Translations under genes and position numbers: made by a program | The notes under the pieces: generated by a model | Database searches by the model: none | The model's input: the letters and a program-made list of their open reading frames with translations, nothing else | What the model was told of the DNA's origin: nothing | Shown: one piece after another, positions 63,577 to 64,000 of the stretch | How the letters are laid out: each line of letters opens with the position of its first letter | How positions within the stretch are numbered: the first letter of the stretch is position 1 | From: Flavobacterium sp. N1736 | GTDB lineage: Bacteria; Bacteroidota; Bacteroidia; Flavobacteriales; Flavobacteriaceae | NCBI RefSeq assembly: GCF_025947065.1 | Contig: NZ_CP109994.1 | Coordinates: 4,898,001 to 4,962,000 of the forward strand | Length of the DNA: 64,000 bases | Direction of reading: 5' to 3'

Positions 63577-63690
63577 AAATCTGCTTTGGGTTCTTGTTTT
63601 ATTTTCCCAAAAATCAAAAATAAATAATTTATTATGATTTTAATGGAATCAAACAATTTTACAGCTACAAATTTATAAATTTTACAGCCA

Positions 63691-64000
63691 ATGTTTCTGA
63701 TTGTTGCTAAATATTTAATTCCGAAAGGATATAGAGGAATGGCTGTATTTCCGTTTGTATTCATGAAATATGATTTGGATAAAACGAACGGAACTTTTGT
63801 GAATCATGAAAAAATTCATTTGAAACAACAAAAGGAATTGCTGGTTCTGCCTTTTTTTATCTGGTATTTTTTAGAGTATTTAATGCGTTTAATTCAATAC
63901 AAAAACAAGGATTTAGCGTATCGAAATATTAGCTTTGAAAGAGAAGCTTATGCAAATGAAACTGATTTTGAATATTTGAAAAAGAGATCTTTCTTTCAGT
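63691..64000 (+). CDS. Membrane protein with HEXXH motif, 5' part
   Basis: An open reading frame from ATG 63691 running off the right edge (103 codons seen). It starts MFLIVAKYLIPKGYRGMAVF, carries NHEKIHLKQQ at about residues 39-48 (HEXXH), a hydrophobic segment (ELLVLPFFIWYFLEYLMRLI), and RNISFEREAYANETDFEYLK, where EREAYANE could supply the third metal ligand of a gluzincin-like site. I do not recognise a named family. Divergent from the DUF5522 gene with 114 bp between. Confidence 0.75.
   Translation, partial: MFLIVAKYLIPKGYRGMAVFPFVFMKYDLDKTNGTFVNHEKIHLKQQKELLVLPFFIWYFLEYLMRLIQYKNKDLAYRNISFEREAYANETDFEYLKKRSFFQ

Overview
The window is a low-GC chromosomal segment from a Bacteroidota bacterium, most likely a Flavobacterium. 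Supporting signs are TAnnTTTG-type promoter cores, a type IX secretion sorting tail on a secreted glycosidase, a GSCFA protein, a lipoprotein-type TamA partner (TamL) next to TamB, a SusC-like N-terminal domain on an outer-membrane receptor, and AT-rich intergenic palindromes. No phage capsid, terminase or integrase and no CRISPR array were seen.

Bases 1-18855 hold a tightly packed operon on the minus strand that encodes an extracellular contractile injection system (eCIS; relatives are Afp, PVC and MAC particles). In transcription order it encodes: a DUF4255 tail terminator/cap protein, an unassigned 280-aa protein, a large sheath, two inner-tube proteins, a 52-aa DUF5908 protein, a LysM baseplate protein, a VgrG-like spike, a PAAR tip, a gp25-like baseplate protein, two giant baseplate-J/wedge proteins, an unassigned 900-aa protein, a 53-aa protein described here, a tape-measure-type protein with 30-residue repeats, and the N-terminus of a DUF4157 protein that runs off the left edge. 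The AAA+ ATPase and any cargo genes are not in view and would be expected further left.

Bases 18856-24600 are an accessory, repeat-rich stretch. It holds two small minus-strand envelope genes, tRNA-Glu(TTC), a two-gene cassette with ATGA overlap (47 aa + 159 aa) that resembles a toxin-antitoxin arrangement, an XRE regulator with helically phased ATATCC repeats upstream, a TIG-domain lipoprotein and the initiator tRNA-fMet. Three copies of an imperfect intergenic repeat containing the same GAAA-loop terminator hairpin lie here.

Bases 24700-45530 are mostly core genome: GTPases era and der, two outer-membrane receptors (one beside an Rrf2 regulator), an M23 peptidase-MerR-LemA-TPM-TPM gene train, alaS, a broken GxxExxY nuclease-like gene enclosed by about 50-bp inverted repeats, an ABC exporter, an astacin-type lipoprotein protease with a bulb-lectin tail, an unassigned lipoprotein and a GSCFA protein.

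Bases 45860-64000 hold the TamB-TamL envelope biogenesis pair, a DUF4230 protein, an aromatic amino acid hydroxylase, a truncated haemoglobin, a GH30 glycosidase with ricin lectin and T9SS tail, ilvA, a DUF4136 lipoprotein, hutU, a DUF5522 protein and the start of a membrane protein with an HEXXH motif. Upstream of ilvA the sequence contains a full attenuator: promoter, a 19-residue leader peptide with eight isoleucines, a possible antiterminator and a terminator.
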